Shown: positions 36,210 through 49,360, counted from the stretch's first letter. The stretch: DNA of 64,000 nt from Arvicola amphibius (GCF_903992535.2 NC_052054.1:14869397-14933396); one strand, 5' to 3'. The notes: generated by a model not told the origin, from the sequence alone. A program made the numbers and translations.

Positions 36210-38140
36210 CAATATTTATTACCAAAACACACATAATTGGGTAGATTGAATCAAAAATTGGCACTGCAAAAGCTAACCCCAGTGTTCGTATCATTTCCCT
36301 GCTCCTACTCTTAAAATGCCAGCCTGGTTTGTTAAATCTCTATACCATAGCAATTTGCCTTGTGGGCTTGTAGTCCCAGCACATGAGATATGCATATTCT
36401 CTAATTACTTCCTGGTATTGTATTCATTACACTGCAGCCTTATTGCCTGTCACGCAGCTACCTGAAGACGCTAGAAAAAGTCCTTTGCAATATGTGATGA
36501 TTTTAAGTTATTCAGAAGCTTCTTAATTCGGTGGCAATTAAGTAGGACAGAAAGTTTGGTTTAATCAAATGTAGATGGATTTTAAATATGGCTATATTTT
36601 GATGATGACTTTTTTTCAAAGAATAAAAGGAAAGTCTCTTTGTTAAAAAAAATGAAAAAGTAGACACAAGACAAAGGATAATCTAAGAGCTCAAAGAAAT
36701 TGTTAGCCTGAATTGCAGAGAATGGAGCCAAGTAAAAAGTTCCTAAGACTAGACAGAAGAAAAAGGGGAAATTGGTGGCAGAAATGGAAGGGAATTTGGC
36801 ACCAGTGATAAGATAAATGACATTTATTTTTCCCATGATTTTAAAGTAGGGGAAGAGACATGGGCCCTTGAAACTAAAGGTGTTATTTTTTCTAAAAGGG
36901 AAAGCACATTAAGGGACCAGTAGACACAGAGGGGAGATTTTTAAGGTTCCACAAAAATACTCTGAAATGGAAACCAGAAGAATAAAAAAATAAAAAATTA
37001 AAGATTGGATGCTTTGGGATTACAAGATTATCACAAGCCTTCAGGGGGCAACACTTTTGAACAACAGAGCTGGTTGTTAAAGGAATTTTCTGGTAATTCA
37101 TAGTGCTTATAATTTCTAGCCAATACATGGCTTTAAAAAAAAAGATCTAATATATTTTATTCTTCTTCACAATATTATATTTTCAAAAAAATCTGAAATG
37201 TCACACTGGGGAAGATTTAGCCTTCTTTGGAAGAACAAAATTAAACTGAAGATTGGAAGCCAAGGTGGGAGAGGAGATGACTCTTATAAAGCATAGATCT
37301 GGGGGAATTAGTTTATTCATATTAATCTTTCAGGTATTCTAATGGAATAAACTTCCTCAAGTTATTATATACACATTATCCATGAGTATCCTAGCAGAAT
37401 AAACATTTTGTATTATTTTCTATACTTATCAAGCTAATATTTACAGTTATTGATTACAATAGCTGGCTTTATCTCTATAGACAAGACTAAAACTATCATT
37501 TTAAATAATTCTTCCTCATAGCGTGAATACCACTCTTCAAAGTGGGGTTGAGGCTTAGCAAAGTGAACTTGTTAAAAATAACACATACGCATTTATGAGA
37601 TTATAATTATAATTACACAGTCACTTGTGATCATCTTTAATAGTTCTTGTCCAAGACAAATGAGCATAATTAGGTCCATCAGTGGGACCGATCTGTTCAG
37701 ATAGCACAGAGTGAAAAACTTACAGAGGAGGACAGCATCTGAGATGCAATACAAGCTGTAGGTAAAATCCCCAGCACAGTGTGAGTTCATGCATCAGGGG
37801 ATAAGGATCCAGGTAGCTCTTTCCCCAAATCAGTAAATTCTCAGCTACCAAAACAACTCCTTTTACCTTCTAAATAAATGTGGAAGGCTTTAAACTGGGT
37901 GTCTACCATGCCTCATGTTCCTGATATCCTCAGGCTCTCCGGGGTGCCCCGTGATCCTATGTACCCTGATGTGCTAGAGCGAGGAGTCTCGCAAATGTCA
38001 CCGGGGGAAGTTAATCATACCATATTTTCCTTTGGGAGGATTAGAGACCTTGGAGTTATTTTCACCAGCTGTGCACCTCCCCTGTAAAGCAATACAGATG
38101 TCAGAGGAAGTGACCTTTAAGATTAAATTGTTTTTAAATG
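36210..38140. other. Unassigned AT-rich intronic sequence
   Basis: No repeat or coding signal recognised. Confidence 0.55.
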
Positions 38141-38147
38141 GTGCACA

Positions 38148-38170
38148 GCACACACACACACACACACACA
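38148..38170. repeat. (CA)n microsatellite
   Basis: Eleven CA units. Confidence 0.95.
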
Positions 38171-38507
38171 TTAATTTAAGGACTCAGATGGTGTTAGTTG
38201 CACTGAAACCAGAGTCCTGTTCAATGAAAGCTAGCAAAATGAACTAACAGTTAAAACAGCATCAGGTAGTCCTGTAGTTTCAACTCTCCAACGATGACTG
38301 CACTCAAAGTTGAAAATGAAGAAATCTGTAAGCTGGGCTCCAAATGTAAAAGACAGCATGTGCCAACAACCCCCACCAATGTCCAGGAGCCTGGGTGACA
38401 CCAGACTCTTCCCTCCTTCACATCTCCAGTCTGTTGTTCCCAGAGACCATCACAGCTCCTCAGAACTCTCAATGGCAGAAGGGTTCTGTGGCTGAGATGT
38501 CTAATGT

Positions 38508-38605
38508 GATAGCCATTAACCATGTGTGGCTACTGACCACTTGGGAGTGGCTACTACACCGAAGCTGGATTTAAAGTTATATTTAATTTTATTTGCCTTG
38601 ATTGA
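38508..38605 (+). repeat. MER3-like hAT-Charlie remnant
   Basis: The order agccattaaccatgtgtggc, tactgaccacttgggagtgg, tttatatttaatttta-type stretch resembles MER3, an ancient eutherian DNA transposon. It can serve as an orthology anchor. Confidence 0.5.
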
Positions 38606-38609
38606 GTGG

Positions 38610-40975
38610 GCGCGTATGACCAGCAGACTACCTACTGGGCTGTGGGTTAGAATAAAGGGCAACAGCCAAATGATACCCGATGACGCATGGGCAGCGCTCA
38701 AGGATAAGCCTGGGTGTGCATCACAGTCACCTGGGTAACAAGGAGAACAATCCTAACTGAACCGCCCCCAGAAATGACAGAATGTGACATGCTGACTCAG
38801 GGAGGGCCTGAGGTCATGTCACTGCATCTGAATCAGAACAATCAATGAGTCTGAGTAAGCGGGGGACTCCGAGAACTGGAGATGGCGCAGGGTTGTGTCC
38901 ACTTTGCAGCCCAGTTAAAGACAGTGGTGAGAGAAGGAACCCTCCCAGAGGTCAGTAGGAGAAGGGTGCGGTGAGCCTGCCTGGTCTCGAAACCCAGGGC
39001 CGCCCCTGAAAGAACATTAGAGGGAGCTGCGAAGATACAGAAAACAACGGAGGACAGACATGGGAAGAAATAGAGACAGTCGCTGAACACAGCACAGATA
39101 AGGCTCACAACAAATAAACGAGCCAATATAGTGGCAAACGCTACACGGAAAGGTCACAAGGGACCATTTCCCCCGCTGCTATAGCGGCTATGGCAAATGT
39201 CACATCAGCCCTATGGGCAGCCTGCTCTATAAACACACCGCTGACCAGAGTGCCAAACCTTTTGATTTTACATCACTACTAGGAGAAAAATATTTACATA
39301 GTAGTACACCCAAGGGATTTTTGCACTTCTGAATTATATACTGACATATTGATGCAGTAATAGAATTTTATTAATGTAACTTTTAAAAAAAGACAGTCTT
39401 TTATTTTCTTCCCACACACTACGTTGCCAATTGCCTATTTTCAATCTGCTTTGAGAATAGCAGCTGTATAACACAAATGAATGTTTACAAATTAGCCTGT
39501 TTGTTATCTATTTCTTAATAAAGACTTCAATGTAAATTAATCACTCGTTGACAGACTTGCGCTGGCATAATGGAGGTCTCAAAAATTAGTCTGTTTTGTC
39601 TCTGAGGGCTACGTTGTGATTACTAGATAGGTTTGCATTTTACAAATTTGAAGTTGGGTGCTGCTTTACAGGGGTGAATATGCCTCCAGTAACAATGGGG
39701 AAGATACACTTCAGCTTTTTCCTTCTAGCCTGTTTAGAATTACTAATTTACCTGATCCTCCACAAATGTTGGCCAGCTATCACAACAGCCTGTGGCTCTA
39801 CACTGTCCAATCCCACTGCCTCCAGCTACACAGCGCTAATCAAAGGTAGATATAATTCAAGTTGTATCCCGATGTCAGTGCCTTGGCCACACTAGCTCCT
39901 AAGCTGCTTACATCTAGGGGCAACTGAAATAGCCGTAGACCTGAACTCGTCCACCAACACAGAAAGTTCTTCTGGGTACCGCTGTGTTGGGTGGCTCGCA
40001 TGAATTTCTGGAGCAATGATGCTGTCATGAACACATGTTCTCTGTCCAAGTGCACAGGTGTGGCCATGGTTATGATAAAGTCAGGAAGAGGCCTGGCTAT
40101 TGTTAGTCCATATTCATGGGCTCCTGTTGCTGGTTTTGTTGGTGACACCAACTTATGATCCAGTCCTTCCCTGGCCCTGATAACATCCTCATTCCCAGTT
40201 TATATATCTGGTAGAGGCTATGAGTGAATGATGCCCACAAACACAGCATAAATTCTGCATCCTCACCCCAAGGCCTAGGCAAAGAGCTGTGCGCTCTACC
40301 GGATACCCCCGCTGTCACTGGCATGCCTCCCTGATGGTTCAGGTGACCGTATTAGTCAAGTCATATTACTGCCAGAGATTTTCTAGTGCGCATCTCAGCC
40401 CTGATCCAAGCAACAACTGGGGGGAATGCTCTATGGAATTTAGTTAACACTTCTTCCAGCCTCCATTCCCAGATCCCTTGCAGATGGTGGTGGTCTTTCC
40501 TGACTTATTTGGTCACTGCCATCTGAAACCTCCCTTCTTTGGCACAGCCACTGGCTGCCTACTTCCTGAAGCCACTCAGGTTTCCTCATTCTGCTCCATG
40601 TTCTGCCCCAAGGTACCTGCTCAAGGCTCTCCCTCTCGGCCTCACAACCAGCTAGCCTCAAGTTGGAATCTCAATATGCCAGACTTGATTTACTCAAAAT
40701 TCTGCCCCCTGCCTAGCTGAGTATAGGTGGTAGATGTCCCCAGGAGTCTCCAGTGCAGTGAATTTTTCCATTTCAATTCACTGCTCTGAAATGGGACAGA
40801 ACTTGAAACTTTGCATCATTGGTCCCAAGCTCTCACCAGCCAAGCTAACCATCTCTACGTTTCAATGGAAGCTTGATGTGACAGAATTCGCCTATTTTTC
40901 CAGTTTATTCTCTGAAGACAGGATAACTTATGTTGGTTACAGAAGTTGTCCAGATAAAAATATTTCAACTCTGAG
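38610..40975. other. Repeat-poor intronic sequence
   Basis: No young SINE, LTR or L1 seen over about 2.3 kb. A weak MER5-like match near 38710-38770 (gtgcatcacagtcacctggg). Several short open frames show no family I recognise. Confidence 0.5.
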
Positions 40976-40977
40976 GG

Positions 40978-40978
40978 T

Positions 40979-41010
<32 letters not shown>
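40978..41010. repeat. (TTTTG)n microsatellite
   Basis: About six TTTTG units. Confidence 0.95.
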
Positions 41011-41624
41011 CCAGAACAACCTGTCCTCAGAGTGGAGGTGGGGTGGCCAATCAGAATGTACTCCTGAGGTAGAATCACCTCAGACAAAAGGCCCGATGAT
41101 GTCCATGGAACACCTTGCTGGGAATACATTCTTTAAACAGAAACCACCGAACTCTTTGTCAGTCACTGCCTCAGGAAAATGCCATCAAACACGAAGATAG
41201 GGCATGTGTTATATGTCAGAACGATTTTACCTCAATTGTTTGGAATGGTTTCATTGTTTGTGGAACCTCTTTCTTCCTCATTTAATGTCAAATTTACCCT
41301 CAAAAGAAACAGTAAGGATTGCTATAGAGATGGGGAAAGCTGGTCTTTACCTACACAGTTGCATGCAGTAACTGGAGTGATTGACGTTAGTCACCTATGC
41401 TTCACGTTGAAGCAGAAAGGAAAGTGCATGGACCGAGTGGCTTCATGGGGGTACGATCATTCACAGTGGGGCTGCTCGCCTCCAAGTCCAGGTGTATCCA
41501 ACAAACATAGCCCTTGTCAATGAGCCTCCGGTTATTTCTCCTTCCATAGGGAACGATGAGATGCCTTGCAATGAGTGCATTCAAGTGGATATTTGTGAGA
41601 GCCTAAGCTACAGGTTTAAGGGAG

Positions 41625-41770
41625 CCAAGAACAGTGTCCTTGTGCTTGTAATCACAACATTCGGAGGCCGGGGCGGAAGTGAGCGCCATAAATTCAAGCT
41701 GGCCATCAAAGTTGCTACAACAAATAAGAATAGCTTAAGCTACAGAGTAAGACTCTGTCTCAAATACTCC
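41625..41770 (+). repeat. Diverged B1-like SINE
   Basis: gtgcttgtaatcacaacatt, tcaagctggccatcaaagtt, gtaagactctgtctcaaata follow the B1 order. Ancient in appearance. Confidence 0.55.
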
Positions 41771-41806
41771 TCATACTTACTGCCCTCACGCATCTGTCCT
41801 GTCCGT

Positions 41807-42034
41807 CTTCTCTCTCTCTCTCCTTCTCTCCTCTCTCTCGCCTCTCGATCTCCTCCTCCTCCGCTCGAACTCCTCGTCCTCTCATCTCTCCGTCTGCTCC
41901 TCTCTCGTCGTCCTATCCTCCTCTTCTTCAGGAAATGATCTCGTCCGGCCCTCTCTCGTCCCCCCCCGCGTCTCGTTTCTCGTCTCTCTCCTCCTCTGCT
42001 CTATGTGTGTGTGTGTCTGTGTGTGTGTGTGTGT
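41807..42034. repeat. CpG-rich pyrimidine tract followed by (TG)n
   Basis: About 190 bp of CTCTCT, CTCCTC and TCTCG words with roughly 20 CpG dinucleotides, then (TG)n to 42034. In the ESR1 transcript strand it is purine-rich (GAGA, GACGAG). It adjoins the B1-like element's 3' end. Confidence 0.85.
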
Positions 42035-42539
42035 GCGGTTGTGTGAAGTAGAGGGATAAAGTAAATAGGTAAGTAATTAACAGTTCTAAAATGCACCAGC
42101 TACATACAGTAATGAAAATATACACTATTTCTTATTGGTAAAGTATCTGGATTAATCTTTCTCAAACAATGCTATAAATATTTAGAAGGAAAAAATAAGT
42201 ACTATGAAGGCAAGTTCCTTTTTATTAGCTGTTACATTAGCAATGCAAAGAAAATCTCTTCACCAGACAGTTTCATAATATGCATTTTCATGTGCTCCTC
42301 ACTTGGTTCCTCCCCTGGCTGTCCAGCTGGTTCCTTCTTTCCCTGTTAGTTGCCCTATTTCTGCTTCCATGTGACATGGACTCAATTGTCCTCTGTTATA
42401 ATCCTTCCCTCCCCTCCCCCCCCCGCTTTTAGGCTCTTTCTCTTTCTTATTTACATCTCTACAACCTGCATATAAGCACACACATAAATACATATATCTG
42501 GGTTCATGTAAACACTGCATACGCACTTTTAATCTGGGG

Positions 42540-43170
42540 CTTTGGAGATAAAGAGAACTCATGGTATTATGGTATTGTCTTTCTAAGTGTTGGCTGGGGT
42601 GTCCATTTAATTAACATAATGACTTTTATTAGATTGTATCCATTTGCCTGCAAATACCATGGTTTCTCCCGTTCCCTTATGGCTGCATAAAATTCCATTG
42701 TTGGGTTGAGTGGGTACCAGGTTTCTTTACCCACTTGTTGATGGTGCAATCTAGCCTGGCGACATAAAATGAGTATTATCAAAAATTCAACTATAATCAC
42801 CAGTGTGTAAACACCAGAGTCTGTTGATGTACAGTCCTTCAAAGACATATCTAGGAGTGGCACAGCTGGATCATGCGTTAGTTCTAGATTTAGCTGAGGA
42901 TTCTGCATAGTGATTTCCATACCCACACAGCACACAAGGGGTCCCCTTGCTCTGCATCCTCATCAGCATGTGCTCTCATTTGCTGTCGTATCTCACTGAT
43001 TGCCACACTGTCTGGGGTGGAACAGATCTCAAAGCACTTTCTCATTTGTAGTTCCTTGGTGACAATGGTTGTTGAGCATTTTTTTCAAGTATTTATTAAC
43101 CACTTCTTTTTCATCTACTCCATTCATTAGCCCATTTGGGTTTTGCTGTCTGCATTTACAGTTCTTTATG
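42540..43170 (-). mobile_element. L1 ORF2 3' fragment, minus strand
   Basis: Antisense words catttgcctgcaaataccat, ggctgcataaaattccattg and cttgttgatggtgcaatct match the reverse of the L1 ORF2 C-terminal region. A 122-residue minus frame (42567-42935) is its relic. Confidence 0.75.
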
Positions 43171-43225
43171 TTAGACATTAAACTGAAGAATTCTCAGGCT
43201 GAAATAGGAGAAAGGGCACACTGAA

Positions 43226-43226
43226 T

Positions 43227-43262
<36 letters not shown>
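43226..43262. repeat. (CA)n(TA)n microsatellite
   Basis: CA array passing into TATA. Confidence 0.95.
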
Positions 43263-43558
43263 GGATATCAATGTGTTACATTTTTATTCCTAGATAATCC
43301 ATACCCATTGTTAGAAACATGAAATACAGAAAAGAAAAAACAAAACAATCCTGAAAGAAAACACTTTAGCCAGGTGACCTGCTACCCACATTGTGCTGTG
43401 TGTCCTTGCAGGATAATTCTTTCCCTTGTTTGCTCACATAAGCCTGTAACTTGTATTCTCAAGTGCTGTCCACTTCACTTGGGACATAGTCCATGTCAAT
43501 CAATGCATTTCTGTACAACATAACGTAACATTCTCAGAGCACTTTAATGTTCCATGAT

Positions 43559-43560
<2 letters not shown>

Positions 43561-43601
<41 letters not shown>

Positions 43602-43751
43602 GTTTTTCGAGACAGGGTTTCTCTGCAGCTTTTTTAGAGCCTGTCCTGGAACTAGCTCTTGTAGACCAGGCTGGCCTCGAACTCACAGAGATCCGCCTGC
43701 CTCTGCCTCCCAAGTGCTGGGATTAAAGGCGTGCGCCACCACCGCCCGGCT
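43561..43751 (-). mobile_element. Young full-length B1 SINE
   Basis: Full B1 with a 40-base A tail (T40 on the plus strand, 43561-43600). Flanked by a perfect 13-bp TSD tgttccatgattc (43548-43560 and 43752-43764). Low divergence; variant gagcctgtcctggaactagc points to a cricetid B1 subfamily. Confidence 0.95.
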
Positions 43752-43797
43752 TGTTCCATGATTCTTGAGTCAACCACCATTGACTTAATTTTGACAA

Positions 43798-43900
43798 TTA
43801 GATAGATGGATGAAGAGATAATAGTTAGCTAGATGATAGCTAGATAGGTAGACAGACAGACAGACAGATGATAGACAGACAGACAGATAGATAGAGATGG
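43798..43900. repeat. (GATA)/(GACA) microsatellite
   Basis: Interrupted gata, gaca and tagc units. Confidence 0.9.
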
Positions 43901-43904
43901 AAAT

Positions 43905-44810
43905 GTACATAACTTTCAACCGAGCAGGTAAATTGGAGAACTAAATCCAAGAAGTAAATACAATGTATACAAAGATTTAACCAAGTTAAGTCTGTTTAGT
44001 CATGTTCAATGTTATAAAAGCTAGAAACTTGGTGAATATTCAATTGTCCAAAAAATAAACTACAATATTTTAGGATATTTATGTAGCCATCTTATAATCT
44101 TTGAATTATACCCAACTGAATAGAAAAATGTTAAATGAATAGGCCATGTAATCTAAATTTACAAAATTTCTAAAAGTACATGAAACATTTGAAATAATTA
44201 GATAATGTGATTTTAAAAAGCTGTCTCTTTTAAACATCACAAAATGAGATAGCTATAATTGTTCTTAAATCTGCAAGACCTCTTGGAGAAATCTGAATTT
44301 CTTTATTGAAATTGATTTTTTTTAAAGACCTAACATAAAAGGAGTTGCGAAATGCCAGTGGGTGGGAAGACAAAATATGAGAAAAATGTCAATCCTCGTC
44401 AACTTCATTTATAAATTTAACGCAGTTTCATTAGTGGTTAATTTAAAATTCATTTGAAAGCAAATGTAGCCATAAGTAGACAAAGCAAATCCGAAGATGG
44501 ACAAAGCCCTTGTGCAGGGCTTTCGTCAAAGCAATTACAGACTCATGCCAAACCGTGGGCTTGGCAAAGCCAGCGACAAAATCTGCAAAGAAAGCTTTGA
44601 GCCGGTGTTGCTCCTATCGTGATGGAGGTGACTGCACATGTCAGTGGGGAATGGTGAGCTAGTTCCTGAACTCTCGGATGGTCTGGATGTCCATATGGAC
44701 ACACAACATGCAAGATTATCTTTTAGGTGAAGCAAGTAATGAAATCAAAAATCACCAAGCTTCAATACTGATGATACAGAATACAGATGGCGGCAGGAAA
44801 GGATCTATGA
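43905..44810. other. Unassigned AT-rich intronic sequence
   Basis: Low-grade resemblance to old L1 in places; nothing firm. Confidence 0.45.
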
Positions 44811-44814
44811 AACT

Positions 44815-44867
44815 CTATGTGTGTGAGAGACACTGTGTGTGTGACTCTTTGTCTCTCTGTGTGTGAG

Positions 44868-44908
<41 letters not shown>

Positions 44909-44935
44909 TGCACACAAGTATACATGTGTACACAA
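44815..44935. repeat. (TG)n-rich tract
   Basis: TG arrays mixed with gagag and tctct blocks; pure core 44871-44900. Confidence 0.95.
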
Positions 44936-45769
44936 AACCAGTGAGAGCTGATTCAGGTTTTCCCAAAAAGTTGAAGACCAAGTTAGCTTTTTCACCCTGA
45001 GACAGTACTCTGTTCTGAAAGGAAAGGCCTTGCCTCAGGTCTCTGCCCCAGCTCTCAGGACTACTTTTGCAGATTTCTTATTGCTCCTGAAATCCATCTC
45101 TGACCCAAACATCAGAAGGAAACGCTTAGAAAGACTCACACCATACTTTTAACACAAAGCTTCCTCTCTTTAATTTAATGTGAAACCAGATTTTTCTAGT
45201 CTGTGTTTGAGCGCTGGGTCCAAAATCCAGTCCTGAGTCCTGGGAAGGGCTCTTTGCATTACTCTCGCCTTGTTGTATCGCCTTCTATGACCCTGCCACC
45301 TAGAACTTGATTCTATTTCCCTGACTGTCAGGTGAAACAGGCCTAGTTGAATTGCCACCACCTCTTTATGTAGTCTCAAATCAACTAAAGTCTATGACAA
45401 ACATTTATTTCCTAGCATACTTAATGGGATGCCACATCTGCTGTCATTTTTACTTCTAGTATTGTAAGGACACAGACTTGACCACTACTCCTAAAGAAAT
45501 GGCTCTTCATCCATTCCAGTGACCTCCATCCCTGGGCAGTAACTGGGTTTCCTTCAGACCGCTCTGCCTTGTTTTGCATGAATACTTTAAATGCCCTTGG
45601 GTAGTTTATTTTATTTAAATTTTTGGTATTCTTAATAACTCAAAGGCTTATGTTATTGGGGATTACGCTGCTTTTTTGTTATTGTTGTTGTTTGTTTGTT
45701 TTTTAAATTATTTTCCCATTTCAAAAAATTCTCTTCCCACTCACCATGTGGGGGGGAAGGGAAAGGGAC

Positions 45770-46035
45770 GTCAGAGGACAAGTAAAGGCTCTGTTTGTTC
45801 CTCAGGTGCTTTCCTACCTCTTGAGATACAGTCTGTCACTGGTCTTCAGCAAGCAGGCCAGGCTGCTGACCAACAGCTCCAGGGATCTTCTGTCTCTACC
45901 TCCCGTCTTGTATAGTTGGCACTGACACCTTGTGCCATCATGCCCAACCTATCTTAGAGGGTTCTGAGGATCAACACTTGGGTCCTCACACTTAGGAAAC
46001 AAGCTCGTTACAGCTGAGCCATTGCCCAGCCTTCT
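45770..46035 (+). repeat. Dispersed SINE-like rodent repeat
   Basis: ccagggatcttctgtctcta core and acagctgagccattgcccag end. Same family as 11740 and 28200. Confidence 0.55.
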
Positions 46036-46379
46036 GATCCTTTTATTTATTACACTGGAGACAAGGAAGTCACCTAGTCTCACTCCAACATCTTCGCATG
46101 GGTTCAACTGAAGAACTCAATGCAGATAGACTCAGGCATTTTAGGACCCATTACCTCTATTAAAAAGCCCCAAACCAGACTCCCTTTGGAAGCAAAACAG
46201 AGCATCCAAGTGAGACACAATCAATCACACAGGCATTTGATTTAACATTTAATTTGGTAGGGCTGTTGAACAGTAGTCTTGGACCAAAAAGAACAAATTA
46301 TTCCAAAACCAATTCTTGTAGAAGAAAATGTTTAACACATTTTTCAGTCTTCAGTTAATGTATTAGCACCATCCTTACA

Positions 46380-46505
46380 AGTGGGTGTGCTGGTGCCTCC
46401 CTGTAATCCCAGAAGCCAGGAGGCTGAGGCAAGAGCTTTGCCAGTTTGAGGTGAGCCCAAGTCACATATTAGACCCTGACTCAAATGAAAAAGGACAGAA
46501 AAACA
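46380..46505 (+). repeat. B1-like SINE (diverged)
   Basis: gctggtgcctccctgtaatc, caggaggctgaggcaagagc, ttagaccctgactcaaatga. Confidence 0.7.
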
Positions 46506-46984
46506 AAAGATGCCATATGTGGATAAAGGATGACAGAGAGGGGTGGGGGCAAGAGCAATGGGGAATGGCACATTCCAGCTGCTTGCAGGAAGGAAAAACT
46601 AAACACTGAATGGTAAAACTGTTATCCTATCAAAAACTATTCAGGCTCCTCATGCATAGTGCACACTGCAAGTTCCAGGATCCCCCACCAGGACCCAAAT
46701 GAAAAGCATAAAGAAGCATAAGCGAGGGCAAAATAAAACCAGGAATTCAACAGGAAAATGTTCCATCCAGAATTTCTCAACCCGTCTCTGCCAAGAGTGC
46801 TGGCTGACAAGAAAATATTCATCTTACCTGTTAGTTGAATGACATTCTAATAACTCGATGATAAGTGAGTCTCACTTTGACTTGATTTGGGGAATTGCTC
46901 TTTTTAGTGCCAAAAGTCTGAGTTTCTTTTAATTAATGTAGTTTATTTATTTACTGGGATAGTTACTGTATTGGCAACCCTTCT

Positions 46985-47290
46985 GTTTCTGTCTCTGTCT
47001 CTGTCTCTCTCTCTCTGTCTCTGTCTCTCTGTGTGTGTGTGTATGTGTACATGTTTCTTCTGTGTGTATATGTATGGGACGGGGTGTTGCAAGGCATGTG
47101 TACACATAGGCATGTAGAGGCCAGAGGTTAACATCCGCTATCTTCCTCAATCACTCTTTGCCTTATTTTTAAAACATAGAGTCTCTTGCTGAGCTGAAGT
47201 TCAGGAATTCAGCTACAATGGCTAGCCAGCAAGCCTCAGAATTTATCCTGTGCATACACCCCCAGTGCTGGGATTGCAGGGGAAGGGTGG
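46985..47290 (+). repeat. (TCTG)/(TC)/(TG) array leading into dispersed SINE-like repeat
   Basis: The simple array at 46985-47048 is followed by gcatgtagaggccagaggtt and cccccagtgctgggattgca, the same family as 28200. Confidence 0.6.
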
Positions 47291-47294
47291 GAAA

Positions 47295-48600
47295 AGGAGA
47301 GGAAGGAGAATGAGTAGGAGAGAGGTGAAAAGAGAAGGGGGAATGGGAAGGAACAAAGGAGGGTAAGGGAGAGAAGGAAGCCACCTTTGGCCATATTTCT
47401 GTTATCAACAAAATGATCCTCTTTTCTTTAGCTACAGATTACAATAAATCAACTCTCCCCCACGATTTTTCTTTATCAGTGACATTTACCATAACCAACA
47501 AACACCATTGTTACAGTGTTATGAATACAGCAATGAGTTGCCTCTGGAAATGCAAATCTATTTGTATTTATAGGATATATAAATATTCTTTTATAAATAA
47601 ACATACTTTCGAACACCAAGCTGTTAGCTTGGCCTTATGATGTGGTGTATAGAAAGTGGTGCTTGTAACCCATTCAAGGTGCTGCTCAGTCAATGAAGTT
47701 ATTCAGAGGGTGAAACCAAGCAGACAGCTCATGGGAGAGCATGAAGAACCCAGAGCCAGATGAACAGATGCTCAGCTCTCTGCAGTCAGGGCAGATCAGA
47801 GCAGAGCGGAGCGGATGGCACACCTACCACTAGCTGAGAGCAAAGTCTATCCACAATTAAGTTGGAGCCAATGAAAGAAAACAATTAGTCGTGATGAATG
47901 CATGCCACAGATTAGGGATGGAGGTGCAGTAGAGGTCAGCAGGAGAGTGAGGTCAAACTAGGGGAGGAGCCTAGCACCTGAGCACAGGCGGGAGCTGCTC
48001 TTAGGGGATGCTCACACAGCCATGCATCCTGCAGTGCTCAAAGGCAGGACGCGAAGCTCAGTGCCTGTGTTAGCACATGGGATCCGACAGTGCACACCAC
48101 TCTCAGATCAAGCACATGACGAAAGGACTCCAGTGACTCAGAAGGAGAGGGGTGTAATTTCTGGGGGATCCTAAAGCCAGTTAGGGGGTGGGAATCGGAA
48201 ACAAGTAAGTGTGTTCCTATAAGTAAAGCACAGTAACTAACATCAGGTTGAGGCTCTGTAATGAACGGGGAAACATATTCTGTAGCCGATAAACAGATCT
48301 GTGCACTACAGCAAAAGCTCTATTAGGAAAGTGGGGGAGAGAATGTGAAATGAGAAATTAGGTATGATTCAGAAAGTAGAAAACAATGAAAGCCAAGGAT
48401 GGAGGAACGAAACTATAGATGCTTAAAGGAAAACCTGCCTACTTTTATCTCATCCATTTCCCAACTAAGAGTACAGACTAACTGTTTAATAATATTTACT
48501 TAATTAGGATTATACTATTCAGGAATTGCATTTTATTTGGAGATTAGATTCAATACAAAAAAATGTAAAATTTAAGAGTATTCACATTACTGTAAGCAAC
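47295..48600. other. Unassigned intronic sequence
   Basis: Purine-rich patch 47280-47385; otherwise nothing recognised. Confidence 0.5.
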
Positions 48601-48619
48601 TTATAGTTTACCATGAGCC

Positions 48620-48760
48620 ATACATTCCCTACACACCTCATTGAACTAGCCATCATTATCATATTGTTCATATTTGACAAATAATGAAAGTGAGATCTGA
48701 AGACATTGTCATGTTCAGAGATGTTCAGATTTCAATCCATGTTTAGGATAAAGTTCGATA
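48620..48760 (+). repeat. Probable MIR remnant
   Basis: tttgacaaataatgaaagtg and agatctgaagacattgtcat recall the MIR 3' region. Confidence 0.4.
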
Positions 48761-49279
48761 CCTTGCACAAATATTACTGCTTGATATCCACATATTTATC
48801 TGTAATTATCAAAACACAGCTCCTGCTGACCCTCCGTGTGCTTTTACAGGGCATTGGCATTTCTGCACAGATATGTTTTCTACAAGACTGGAGTCTACAA
48901 AGAAAATGAAACAAGCCCAGGAAGCTAGAACTTACACTGACAAGAGCAATCTGTCACCAAGAATATTAGGGAGAAGATGAAACCTCAAAGAATAAAGGCC
49001 AGCCAGGGGAGCTCGCTTGGTCACTGGGAGTATAATCAATACCAGGGAGTGAATTGGGACACCAGAAAGTTCTAATCCTAGGTTAGTTGAAACAGAGGTC
49101 ACCTTTTTACACGGTCTATTTCCACCATTTAATTGTCCAAACTTCACAGTTTGATCACATTTCCAATTCCCTTGTTTCTACAACATTTTCACACCCAGAT
49201 GCTCACTGAAGTCATCAGTGAATGGCTTTAGAATGGAAAGCTAGACTAGACACAGCAAATGGTCCTAATAAATGCTGAG

Positions 49280-49360
49280 ATGTAGCTCCCTGGTTGAGCC
49301 CTTGTTTCATGTATGTGAAACCCTGGGTTCAGTCCCTACCCTATACCAAAATAATCTAAG
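49280..49360 (+). repeat. ID-type SINE
   Basis: tagctccctggttgagccct and aaccctgggttcagtcccta (B-box region). Confidence 0.6.

Noticed and set aside
39840..40324. Adjacent minus-strand frames (103 and 73 residues) that might be a decayed processed pseudogene
   Set aside because: I could not match them to any protein, and there is no poly(A) tail or TSD. A translated search would be needed; a hit to one mRNA across both frames would revive it.
41492..41938. 148-residue plus-strand frame ending in Leu/Ser/Arg
   Set aside because: The end is the CT-rich tract and the start overlaps a diverged B1-like element; no family recognised.
42567..42935. 122-residue minus-strand frame
   Set aside because: Relic of L1 ORF2, not a host gene.
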